Assembly (NCBI GenBank): GCA_907165275.2
Contig: OU015666.1
Location: 1,580,001 to 1,644,000 of the forward strand
DNA length: 64,000 nt
DNA from: Zygaena filipendulae
Taxonomy: Eukaryota; Arthropoda; Insecta; Lepidoptera; Zygaenidae
Reading direction: 5' to 3'
The position numbers and the translations under genes were made by a program. This document shows, in pieces, positions 1-9,868 of this stretch (its first letter is position 1; every line of letters starts with the position of its first letter). Below the pieces are notes generated by a model. It was not told where the DNA came from, did not search any database, and saw only the letters and a program-made list of their open reading frames with translations.

Positions 1-411
1 AATCCCTACTAGACAATGGATTTATTGACAAAACATTTTTTGTAGAAAAGTTTATTATTATTTTCCTTTTGTATCACGATTCTAGAGGCATGTTACATAC
101 ATTCTTTGGTCCCGTTAGCTAATTTAATTATAATTAATAAATTTTATTAGATCGAACACGAAATTATTTTATTTTCAACAAGAATTATTCAAGTAAGAAT
201 TAATTATTTTAGTATTTGAGTCTTATGTATTTATCTAAGATTGAAGTCATTAGAATCTGCCACATAAAATATATTTAATTATATTTTACGTAAGGTCTTA
301 TACTAAGTCAAATAACAAATTATATTATAGGTATATTATAATATTTCATTTTACAATTATCACAAAGTTGAGGGAATATAAACATTATTAAAAAGGTATT
401 CCCTTTGAAGA

Positions 412-603
412 TCCGCGTAGAATCCGCGTGTTTGTTCGCGCTAATCTTTGGAACTACTGAACGGATTTTCATGTGGTTTTTACTGGTAGATTAAACTTAG
501 TTTGGAGCAACACATGGACTTTGTTTTATTTATATAAGATGTTTGGAAAAAACAATATAATATAAAAGCGTTTCACGTGGTTAAAACTCTGAGGCACAGC
601 TGA
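412..603 (+). mobile_element. Eroded Helitron-like element
   Basis: It contains the block 'gttcgcgctaatctttgg' and a 3' portion ending GGCACAGCTGA, matching the subfamily at 57617-57893. The terminal CTAG has decayed to CTGA. The rest of 1-778 is AT-rich DNA in which I see nothing else. Confidence 0.5.
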
Positions 604-778
604 TAAACTAAGAATAACAAAAATCATAAATTAATGAAAAAATCTATGCACGATAATATAATGGTTCAATGGAAATAAAGCTGCCGATTCTCGGTAATCG
701 CACGCAAGTCGTAAACAGCCCGATGTGGCCCCGCACTTCGTAACAAGTTCGGCGACCAACCACGAGCAGTTCCGAATA

Positions 779-847
779 TGATGTCATTTTCCTCCAATCA
801 GGGCTCAGAAATATCACGACATTACTAAAAATAGCTTATCTGAGTCA
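779..847 (+). promoter_or_regulatory. Jra proximal promoter cluster: ATF/CRE-like, CCAAT, MEF2 and AP-1 sites
   Basis: Within 70 bp upstream of the Jun start there are TGATGTCA (779-786, reverse complement TGACATCA, an ATF/Jun-type site), CCAAT (794-798), CTAAAAATAG (825-834, a perfect MEF2/RSRF consensus) and TGAGTCA (841-847, a perfect AP-1/TRE site). Vertebrate c-jun promoters are known to use the same kinds of sites and to be autoregulated by Jun dimers. The sites are seen directly; their function here is inferred. No clear TATA box follows, so the transcription start is probably between about 870 and 930. Confidence 0.65.
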
Positions 848-1006
848 TGAAAATAAAAGCGTAGTGCGTTTCTTGACAATGTTTAGAAACAAGTTGACTG
901 TTGAACGGAACGGACGTGCGCTCCAGTAAAGTGAAAAAGTTATAAAGTTCGCGGAGTGCGTTTGGTGATTATCGCGGATAGATATCTGTGTTTACGGCGT
1001 GGACAC

Positions 1007-1729
1007 ATGGTTCGGTTGTCCGGCCACGGCATGGAGCCCACTTTCTATGACGAACAGTATCCCCTCAGCGGTCCCGTCGAAGCGCTCAAAAGGACCCTCA
1101 CCCTGGATTTGGACAAAGGTCGGGGTGGGAAGCGATCGCGCCTCGCAGCACCAGTACTGTCTTCACCGGATTTGCAGCTGCTAAAGCTGGGCTCGCCTGA
1201 ACTCGAAAAGCTGATCACACAAAACGGCATGATCACGATAGCGACTCCCACGCCGGGTGCCGCCACACTGTTCCAGGCCACAGCGCCACCTACGGAGGAG
1301 CAGGAGATGTACGCGCGGCCGTTCGTGGAGGCGCTCGACAAGCTGCACCACAGCGACCCGGCAGTGGGGCGGCGCGTGTACGCCGACCTGGACCGGCCGC
1401 TCGAGAGGTACCCGACTCCTGTCGTCAAGGACGAGCCTCAAACTGTGCCTAGTGCTTCCAGCTCACCCCCTCTCTCGCCTATAGATATGGACACTCAAGA
1501 AAGAATCAAATTGGAACGCAAACGAATGAGGAATCGAGTGGCCGCCTCCAAATGTAGACGGCGTAAACTGGAACGTATATCAAAGTTGGAAGATAAAGTG
1601 AAATTACTGAAAGGTGAGAACGCGGAGCTGGGCCAGATGGTGCTGAAGTTGAAGGATCACGTTCACAGGCTGAAGCAGCAAGTGTTGGAGCACGCGAACG
1701 GTGGCTGCCACATTGACTCCCGCTTCTGA
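1007..1729 (+). CDS. Jra: Jun-related antigen, AP-1 bZIP transcription factor (c-Jun orthologue)
   Basis: This single-exon gene encodes 240 residues of the AP-1 subunit Jun, a nuclear DNA-binding factor that dimerises with Fos (Kayak) or itself and is activated by JNK. The first in-frame ATG after an in-frame TGA (932-934) is at 1007, and it is also the first ATG in the leader; a second ATG at 1031 (MEPTFYDEQ) aligns with the start region of vertebrate Jun. Visible parts: delta/JNK-docking region with SPDLQLLKL and SPELEKLI (residues 29-70, candidate JNK sites S53 and S63), TPTP (81-84), VKDEPQTVP (140-148, a SUMO-type motif), PPLSPIDMD (154-162), basic region with [12 protein letters not shown] (169-190), and a leucine zipper with perfect heptads L194, L201, L208, L215 and L222. 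It is shorter than vertebrate Jun because the middle is reduced. The coding sequence is GC-rich against AT-rich flanks. No intron is present, as in other Jun genes. Confidence 0.95.
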   Translation: MVRLSGHGMEPTFYDEQYPLSGPVEALKRTLTLDLDKGRGGKRSRLAAPVLSSPDLQLLKLGSPELEKLITQNGMITIATPTPGAATLFQATAPPTEEQEMYARPFVEALDKLHHSDPAVGRRVYADLDRPLERYPTPVVKDEPQTVPSASSSPPLSPIDMDTQERIKLERKRMRNRVAASKCRRRKLERISKLEDKVKLLKGENAELGQMVLKLKDHVHRLKQQVLEHANGGCHIDSRF

Positions 1730-3560
1730 TCGGGCCGCCGCTGCCACCGCGCCACCACATTCCATGCTAGTCGCGTCCGCTAGGACGCAGCATACAAAGC
1801 AATTTGTGATCTTAATTTTACTGTGTAATATATAGTTTAAATGACGTTTTAGGGTGTTGCAATGTGGACTTATCGTTAAGTTTGAGAGATTATGTTTTTA
1901 ATTATGAGTGTTGTGCTGGTGCAGAACCTCCGCTCGAATCGTTGTTATAAAATCTTGAAATATTATAAAGAGGTAATGTTTGTTAGTTTGTTCCAGTTCT
2001 AAAAATTATTTTACTAAAAATAAGAAGCTACTCTATCCCTGAATTTCATGGGATACTTCAGAATTGCTGAAGAAGTGCTGCAATTCACGCGGGTGAAACC
2101 GTGGGGAGAACTAGTCGTTAATATTATTATTATAATGAGATCCAAGTTTAGGCTCGAGTCGTAGTATCAGAACAATTTATGTTGTTCGTTTTAGAATTAC
2201 ATTATCTCAATTACTTAAAATATTATTGCACTATCTCAAATCTTGTTGTAGAAAGGATAAAACCTAGTTGCAAAGTCATTCGTATTCCGATTGGACAGAA
2301 CGAGGTTGAAGCGACGTTGCCAGATCTGAATTCTGATCGACGGGCGATTTTCCCGTTTCAGCAATGTTGCCATACTTACTAGTCAGTTGGTTTTCCCAGT
2401 GTGTGTCGCGGTATAAAAGTGACCCTGACCAAATAAGCGTACCTCTTATTGTCTTTTGGACTTTAGTGGTATAAAATTAAGTTACCAAATGGTTTACACA
2501 ATGTTGTAAACAGCGTGAAACGACTCTCGCATTCGCGAGTGCGTAAAAGCCATTGGTGCAAGTAAGACGGGCGAGCGTCGGACTGGCAACGTCGCATCAA
2601 ACCGAGTCACGAGCGGATGTTCTGCTAATTAAAATTCCGCCTGCGTCGCCCTCGCGGAATGGCGGCCATGTGTTCCACTGGCGGACCATCAGAATCACGT
2701 TTCGTTGCACAAGGTCTTTCGAAGTCCCAATGGCGAATCAAACGCCTCAATGGGATCACCTTGAAATTCGTATGGTTTTGTGTAAAAATCTGTATATTTT
2801 TAACGTACGTTTAAAGGAATACACTGAAATGTGTATATGCTGTATGATCCAATCGCCGGTGCTGAGGACGTGACTTTAACCCCGAGGCCGTCCGATTAAA
2901 TATATAGCTTCATGTGAAGGAGTGCTAGAGGGAGCGCCTGGTTTGTGCGACCGGTCGATGTTACGAAAGTATGAATGAAAGATACAAAAGCATGCAAGTG
3001 TATTTATTTGTGAGGATGTGATGGACCTAAGTGTGATGTAGCAATCTCGAGTGCCTACGCTTTGTAAACTAAAGCCTTATTATAATATGTTTAAATTGTT
3101 TTTGTTACCATTAAATGTGCTGCATTACGTACATTGTTCTGTACCATTGTATTTTATACTTAGGTTATAAGTATTTTAAGTTAGAATATAGGTATAATAC
3201 CAATTAACAAATGGAACTGTTATATATGTGAGGCCTGAGGGGACCTAATCGGGCCACGTCTGATCTTCACAATAGTATATTTTATTTTATTTTAAGCATA
3301 ATAATTTATACTGGCAAATAGTGAACCCATTTGTATTATTTTTTTATAAAAAAATAGGAGAAAAAATATGTCCCTGAATGTTAACAAAATAATTTGTAAG
3401 TTTATAAAATGATAAATAAAATACCTACAGTTGTAATGTAATTACTAAAAAATATATTAATATATTTCTATAAATTTAACAAGAGAATATTGTTTTATAC
3501 TGAATACTTACACCTAAGTTTCAATGAAAAGAGAATAAATTATGAAGATTTATTATACCA
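1730..3560 (+). other. Probable Jra 3' UTR and downstream flank
   Basis: No coding exon is recognised here. Candidate polyadenylation signals AATAAA lie at 3415-3420 and 3534-3539, which would give a 3' UTR of about 1.7-1.8 kb. Several ATTTA-like AU-rich motifs occur, for example near 3000, as expected for a rapidly turned-over mRNA. A Helitron 3' end (about 2050-2114) lies inside, which could mean the real UTR is shorter. A TATAAAAG at 2412 has no gene after it. Confidence 0.4.
2050..2114 (+). mobile_element. Helitron-like 3' end fragment
   Basis: Only the 3' hairpin region remains (ACGCGGGTGAAACCGTGGGG, then CTAG followed by T). Confidence 0.5.
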
Positions 3561-4238
3561 TAAAACATCATCTTTCATTTCCTTCCCGCATTTTGAGCAA
3601 CGACAAAACGGCAATCAAACAAATTGCATTTTGTTGATTAATTAATAAGTAGAGACTAAATAAATTATTTAATTAATCAATAAAATCTGAATGACACTAC
3701 AGCTAATCTTATTTAAAACATAAAATCTGTTCTGCAGTCTTTACTGAAGCGTTTATAATAGATAATGTAATCTAATTGAACAAACGTAATATGACGACAT
3801 AATTATTATTATACCCGAAACGCTCTAAGTACTCGTAAACATTCCTTTGGTTGATAACGCGTAATGTGTGATTTTCAACTATTGTTGACTATTCTTAACC
3901 TTGAATTGTTGACATTTGAAAGAGTTTGGAACTTGTAAAGATGTGTAAGTAAAATTTATTGAGAACTTTGTCTCTGCACTCCTGTGTATGGAAATAGAAA
4001 TACGCTCAAAAAAATAAAATAAAAAAAATGCAAAATTCGTATCTGCACTCCGGCGCAGTGTTGGAACATTGGTTGTAACTTGTAAATAAAACCATTTCAT
4101 ACTTTACGCACTTTCTTCTGTGTTACGGTTCTAACTTTACAGCTACTAACAATTAATGATGTAATTTAATGTTAACTTGGTCTTTGCACTACTGTGCACG
4201 GTCATGCGCTCTGGCAACTTAAATTATAAGTTAAGTAA
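3561..4238. other. Gene-free AT-rich stretch
   Basis: It is AT-rich with short inverted runs such as TTGATTAATTAAT near 3630. No gene or named repeat is recognised. Confidence 0.4.
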
Positions 4239-4372
4239 CTAGTCGTTCCCTACGGTTTCGTCCGCGTGAATTTTATCGGGATAAAAGTACCTACTCTGAA
4301 TGTCAAAGTACTTAATAAACTAGCTACATGGCAAGTTTCATTCAAGTTCGTCCGTCGTTTTGTCTTTTCATG
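4239..4372 (-). mobile_element. Helitron-like element, diverged
   Basis: Read on the minus strand it ends in CTAG|T. The hairpin remnant is 'tacggtttcgtccgcg' on the plus strand, followed by the conserved 'gggataaaagtac' and 'caagtttcatt' blocks. Confidence 0.5.
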
Positions 4373-4493
4373 AAGTTATTTTGCCATTTGTACCTACTTT
4401 TGACAAACGGCCCGTAGGCAGTAATTCAGTAACTCATATGGAACGTCAGCGATTGCCAGAAGATGGATCTTATTGCTGGAATATATTAGTTTA

Positions 4494-4725
4494 CCAGCTG
4501 TCGGCCGCGGTTCCACCCGCGGTAAAATCAGAGTTCCGATTCGGAGGGAATCTACACAAAACCTTGACAAATTATACACCTAAACTTTCCCCAGCATGGA
4601 TCACTCTATCTATTGTTGTTTGGTGAAAACCATATGAAAATTCGTTTAGTAGATTTTGAGTTTATTACGAACAGACACAGACAGACGCGGTGGAGGACTT
4701 TGTTTTATAATAAATGTAGTGATAG
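4494..4725 (-). mobile_element. Helitron-like element, second subfamily
   Basis: The 3' hairpin CCGCGGttccacCCGCGG is intact. The other end carries 'gacgcggtggaggacttt', shared with 12735-12865. Orientation is minus. Confidence 0.55.
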
Positions 4726-4991
4726 GAACATATACACAGCACGTACATATACAGAGAGCAATATTTACAAACACACACGTGTTTCTCCAACTAGCTACAT
4801 ATACATCGCCAATATTATTAAAACATTATAAAATACTATAACATCTTTAAGATTTTTATAACAAACATTAAATGTTAGTGCTGAATTTATAATTACCTAC
4901 CTACAACGTGAAAGATAGAATTACATACGTATAGGTACGGCGTGCGGCGTGCCAAATAAATGTAGCTGATTTATTATTTAGAAGATGTCTC

Positions 4992-5612
4992 TTTTTTAGA
5001 GTTCCGTAGCCAAATGGCAAAAAACGGAACCCTTATAGAATCGTCATGTCTGTCTGTCTGTCCATTCGTATCACAGTCACTTTCTTCCGAAACTATAAGA
5101 CCTATACTGTTGAAACTTGGTAAGTAGATGTATTCTTTGAACCGCATTAAGATTTTCTCACAAAAATAGAAAAAAAAAAACCAATAAATTTTGGGGATCC
5201 CCATAACTGAAACTAAAAAAAAAATATTTTCATCAAACCCATACGTGTGCGGTGTATATAGGTCTTTAAAAATGATATTGAGGTTTCTAATACAATTTTT
5301 TTCTAAATTGAATAGTTTGCGCGAGAGACACTTCCAAAGTGGTAAAATGTGTATCCCCTGTAACCTCTAAAATAAGAGAATGATAAAACTAAAAAAACCA
5401 TGCAAACTTCCACCGAAAATTGGTTTGAACGAGATCTAGTAAGTAGTTTTTTTTAATACGTCATAAATTGTAAACCGCAAAAAAATACACTATTATTAAA
5501 ACATTGATCAAAGGTACAACGATTTACAAGAACTTTTGTATTATTATGTTACTTGCTGCCACGGAATCCTTCATGGGCGAGTCCGACTCGAACTTGGCCG
5601 CTTTTTATTTGT
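4992..5612 (+). repeat. Widespread lepidopteran dispersed repeat (GTTCCGTAGCC...GGGCGAGTCCGACTCG)
   Basis: It begins near TTAGAGTTCCGTAGCC, has GAACCC and a TCTGTCTGTCTGTC tract, and ends near GGGCGAGTCCGACTCGAAC. I recognise this pairing of ends as a very common lepidopteran repeat of several hundred bp, but I cannot give its class from sequence alone: no terminal inverted repeats or ORF are visible. Confidence 0.5.
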
Positions 5613-7319
5613 TGTTATATTATTTCGTCAAATCGGTCGATTTTGGAGCCGTTCCAAAATCGAACGCTGTGTGCGGTCATCAGCTATTGCCATGGTTTCA
5701 CTGAGTCACAAAAAAAATTAAGTTTACCTAAGAAATTTGCAATACACGGAAGGCAGGTGTAATACTAATAAGTCTCAAGTAAACAACAATATGCTTATCT
5801 TTACTTTAGGGTCGAATGTTCGAAAAGGCAGGAAACAGTTTTAGTTACACTTATTTAGATTTGAAATAAGATTTAAAGAACTTGTTGTTTTGAGTACCTA
5901 CCTGCCTAAATTATTTCATAAGGAAGCACTTATAGAAGCATTAGTTTTCTTTACAATTTGTACAAAAGTGGTTTTTGTGGCATAATATCGACATACAGAC
6001 ACCTAGACGTGAAATTGTGTTATATGTGGTTTGTTTATATGACTTTCAACGCAACGAATCAACTCTATATAATGATATGAAACTGTAGCTGAGGTGAAAC
6101 CTTTGTATGAAAGTACCATTTGTAGTTAGGGTCAAGGAGATCGGTATTTGGGCTCTTTTTATTAACAATATAAAAAAATGGAAAGTTTGAAGTCAAAGTC
6201 AAAGACGAGAGTCATTATATAAAAAAAAACTTTGAGCTAAAGCTACGAGAGTTCTTGAGTATTCTCGCGATCAGGTCCCGAGGAAAAAAAATCAGGCGGA
6301 TGAAATCGCAGCGAAATAGCTAGTTTAATATATTTTTATTATTCTAACAATAAATGTGTTCATTGCACGAAACAAAGCAGGTGTGCCGTGTGCGGTGTCC
6401 ATTCTAGACTCAAAGGCTCTAAAACCGCGCCGGTTGATGACATAATGATATAAAAATGAGACAACTCTATATAAATGCTATAAGACTATCCCTCTCTCTT
6501 TCAGTGGGGTCTCCTACTTTGGTAGGACTGAGGTGCTGTTATCTGAATCGGAAATCGATTGGCGTCCCTCCAACAGGCGCGAGGCGCGAGCGCACACGTG
6601 CCGTGTAGACTTTTCCCACACACCGCTTTTATTAAAACGCTCGCGTTCAATTTAAGTGGGTACGTAGGTACCTACATTGGTTTCGGACACTAGTGCCTAC
6701 TCAGTAGTTTCGCTCAATCAAAGCAATCAAGGCTTTATCACTACAAAAGTTGTCAGTTTAAAAATGTCTCGTTTTCTTCGAAGTTTCACGTTAAAAACAC
6801 AGAAATTGCTGAAAATAAATCATCATTTCAACGCACGCGTTTTAAGCTACCCACTTCTTATTCCGGAACTACGAATCCCCTAGGGATTCCCGAAACCGAA
6901 TCAAGTAAGTAAATAAAGTAATAAATAACTAATTAAATAATGTCGCCACACGTCGTCCATGGTCATATCATCATATTATGTCATCACGTACACCACAGAA
7001 TGCACTCTACTATTTTCGAGTACCAGATAAATCACACGCTTCGTGTCAAACTCACCTAAATTCGTATAAATCAAAGAGACAGACAGATTCATTGCACCAT
7101 TGTCTTTGGTGTATCGGCTACAACTGTCCCTCTTTGTTAGTAAAAATAGATTATGTAACAAAGATTGATACAGGAATACAGCACTACTCAAGTGAATACA
7201 ATAGATACTATGCTGTACAAAGAACTGCGTGGGTTTAGTACTTACTTAGGTTTAGTACTTTAATATCAAAATATAGTACTAGTACTATAGTACTACTACT
7301 ATTAATATTATAATAGATA
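5613..7319. other. Gene-free stretch
   Basis: No exon is supported. It holds a Helitron-like 3' end (about 6268-6323) and a GC-richer patch near 6540-6640. ORFs of 60-90 codons here have no recognisable motif. Confidence 0.4.
6268..6323 (+). mobile_element. Helitron-like 3' end fragment
   Basis: It reads GGCGGATGAAATCGCAG, then CTAG and T. Only the terminal hairpin region survives. Confidence 0.4.
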
Positions 7320-7630
7320 CTAGCTGTTCTCCGCGGTTTCACCCGCGTTAGTGACGGAGATCCCGCGGGTCTTCCGTGATAAAAGTACTTACTATACTTT
7401 TTCTGTACCTACCCTTGACAAGGTGTAGGTAGTAAGTATGCAAAATTTAATGTAAGTAGTCCTTCCGCATTAATTTCGAAATTCCCGCGGGAATTCCGGG
7501 TTAATAAGTAGCCTAGCCTTCTCTGTACCCCTGACAACGTGTATGCCAAATTTCGTGGTGATCGGTTGAGCTGTTTAGCCGTGAAAGCGTAACAAACAAA
7601 CTCACTTTCGCATTTATAATATTAGTAAGA
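7320..7630 (-). mobile_element. Helitron-like non-autonomous element (Lep1-type), enlarged
   Basis: On the minus strand the element ends with a CGCGG hairpin and CTAG, with T beyond. It contains the 'acaacgtgtatg' and 'gcgtgaaagcgtaacaaac' class blocks in reverse. The GAATTCCCGCGG block appears twice, so it is a composite or tandemly enlarged copy. Confidence 0.65.
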
Positions 7631-7659
7631 ATACCTACCTATTTTGGTTTTGCGCGTAT

Positions 7660-7865
7660 TTTGCGCCGTGGCCACCGTGCCGCTTTGCTAATCTAAAGGT
7701 TGCAGGTTCGATTCCCGATGGGAGTGGATGATTTCTGTGATGGAAACAGCGTATAAAGTGTTATTTTTGATATTATAGTCCTGAAGGTAGCACTTGCTGC
7801 CCGCCGTACCTACTTAAATGGAAGAAAAATATGAAATTAACTAATACCTATGTAAAAAAAAACCA
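7660..7865 (+). mobile_element. tRNA-derived SINE
   Basis: A pol III A box-like GTGGCCACCGTG (7669-7680) is followed 25 bp later by a perfect B box GGTTCGATTCC (7705-7715), then an unrelated body and an A-rich end near 7855. It is not a tRNA gene because no cloverleaf closes. Confidence 0.6.
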
Positions 7866-7969
7866 ATACTGTTCACATAACACAAGTAAATTAGTAGCTA
7901 TACCTACATCCTATATTAAAAGTTGGTCCGCGACACAAACTTAGGTAACATCAAATAAATATTAATCAA

Positions 7970-8177
7970 CTAGCTACGCCCCGCGGTTTCACCCGCGGTA
8001 ATTTCGGAGTTCCGGCGGGAATTCCGGGATAAAAAGTACCCTATGTCCTTCTCTGTACCCCTGACAACGTGCATGTCAAATTTCATCCAAATCTGTTCAG
8101 CTGTTTTTGCGTAATTGAGTAACAAACATCCAAAACATCCAAACCTCTACACTTTCATATTTATAATATTAGTAGGA
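7970..8177 (-). mobile_element. Helitron-like non-autonomous element, complete
   Basis: Read on the minus strand it starts TCC after A and ends CTAG before T, the Helitron A|T insertion pattern. A CCGCGG...CCGCGG hairpin sits about 12 bp before the 3' end. It is 208 bp long. The 5' part repeats 'ggatgttt'-type words. Confidence 0.75.
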
Positions 8178-9836
8178 TTTGGATTTTAGTTATAAATGCA
8201 AATGTTAGTTGGTATCTATATGAACTGCGCTCTTGTAGTTTTTGTAGAGTGGATTCATTTGTCCGTTAATAGCGTCTCCTTTGAGGTTTGAGGTCGTCTC
8301 CTCCAAGCTTGGTCAGTACGTGGTCAGTACCGTCAGCACACCACAGCTGCAGTTGGCAGTTGCGACTTGGCACACTTTCTCTATTGTTTGCTTTGTGCGG
8401 CCGCGGGCACAACTTGCCAGTATTGTGGTTGGTAAAATTCGTTTCTTTACATTTTCTTTGTCTGAATTTCAGACCAAAGACGACACTTTGTTCAGACTGA
8501 AGTCAAGTGTCTGCAGTTCACACAAACAACTCACAGGTGGTTAATTATTCGGAATGCTAAAAAATACTTTAATGATGCAAAATACCTATACGTAGGTAGG
8601 TACTTTATATTTGTTAATTAGAATCGTCAGATGTTACGTATAGGAAGTTAAGGATACCTATTTTGAAGGTTGCTCCTGGTTTTTTAGGTAAGTACTTAGT
8701 GGTTCCTTTGTCAATTTGTTTCTTCCACACATTGTATATAAAGTCGAAATTACAATGGACGAAATTTCGATTTATATAAGTTGGTGATACCTACTCTAAA
8801 ATTGCTTGGCCGATTGAGGTCTTTAACCTCCTACTAACTTCTGTTACCCTAGTACTTTCGAGTTCCCGTCCAATGTCCTAGGCACTACAGTAGTGCCTAG
8901 GAATTTTGGCGGTTTTCTTTATTTTTTCTACGGCGAATTATTTAGGCTGGCAGTACTGTAGAAGTTTTATTGGCTGGAGACATTAATAGAGAATACAAAT
9001 TTGATTTTTAACTAGTCAAAATCGCAAACACGGCCCGGAAATAGAAAAAATAAGTTGGTATGGGCGAGTTTTACTCCGCCATTTTGCATACTCAGTAGTG
9101 TTCTGTCAGTAAGTGCCCGGCACAAACTACTTAGAGATTGGTGCCCGGGCGCGTCTGGCATAAATACGTCGTTATAGTTTAATCGTTTAGTGTTTATATC
9201 GTGTATTATATATCAAATTACTGGAAATAATAATATAATAAGGTTTTTGTTTTTTATGTTTAATTTAGCAGCACGACATAATTTTCAGTATGTGGCGACC
9301 TCTATGCCACAAGTCACGAACTACAATGAAGCGACGAATACTAACTACGTGAATCGCACTAACGAAGATTTCAAATAAAAAAACAAAAAACAAGTTAAAA
9401 ATAGTCCGTAACATTTGATGACGTAATGATTTGGATAATGGCCGTCAAACAAAAAACAAATCAATTAAATTTCTTTTCTAATATTAATTTGTTTAAAACT
9501 TTACGGAGAATCAATTGTTATGTAGCAAATTTACTCAAGATATCATTTCACATATTTTATTGGTGTTAAATCTTGTGAATTAACTAAATTTTCATTTTTT
9601 TCCAACCCGGGCAACGATCCGCCATGGCAGTTTTACTACTGGCCGACAAGAATTTCGTCAATAAATAGTTTTTGTGAAGTGATTATTAGTTTTGTGATGG
9701 TGTAATTACATAAAATCGACGCCTATACTGGCCAGTTACATTTTAGTGTATGTGAAATGTAATATGTGACTATAAATTTAGTGCAAATCGTGATCGAATC
9801 GTGAATGAATTTTGACGGTTTTGAAAAAAAACCACA
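8178..9836. other. Gene-free stretch with a perfect palindrome
   Basis: A mildly GC-rich patch lies at 8281-8440. A 27-bp palindrome is at 8876-8902. The part from about 9600 to 9836 looks like a 5' leader for the candidate exon at 9837 and includes a short upstream ORF in strong context (GCCATGG at 9620-9626). No confident gene. Confidence 0.35.
8876..8902. repeat. Perfect 27-bp palindrome
   Basis: TCCTAGGCACTAC, a single A, then GTAGTGCCTAGGA: 13-bp arms without mismatch. It could form a tight cruciform or be the centre of a decayed inverted-repeat element. Confidence 0.8.
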
Positions 9837-9868
9837 ATGTTCGGTAAAAAAAAATATCAAAATCACAG
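9837..9868 (+). CDS. Possible first coding exon of an unidentified gene
   Basis: ATG with A at -3 opens 32 coding bases (peptide MFGKKKYQNH plus two bases of the next codon) and runs straight into a consensus donor CAG|GTAAGT at 9868/9869. The 240 bp upstream resemble an insect 5' leader. I do not recognise the protein and found no matching downstream exon on this strand before eEF2. It may be chance. Confidence 0.25.

Noticed and set aside
956..1006. Upstream extension of Jun beginning at GTG
   Set aside because: GTG is not a usual nuclear start; an in-frame TGA at 932-934 and the first ATG at 1007 define the start.
2412..2419. TATAAAAG as a core promoter
   Set aside because: No coding exon or initiator follows within a plausible distance; it is probably inside the Jun 3' UTR.
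2553..2873. 106-codon ORF downstream of Jun
   Set aside because: No domain, starts with a non-ATG codon, and lies in the probable 3' UTR.
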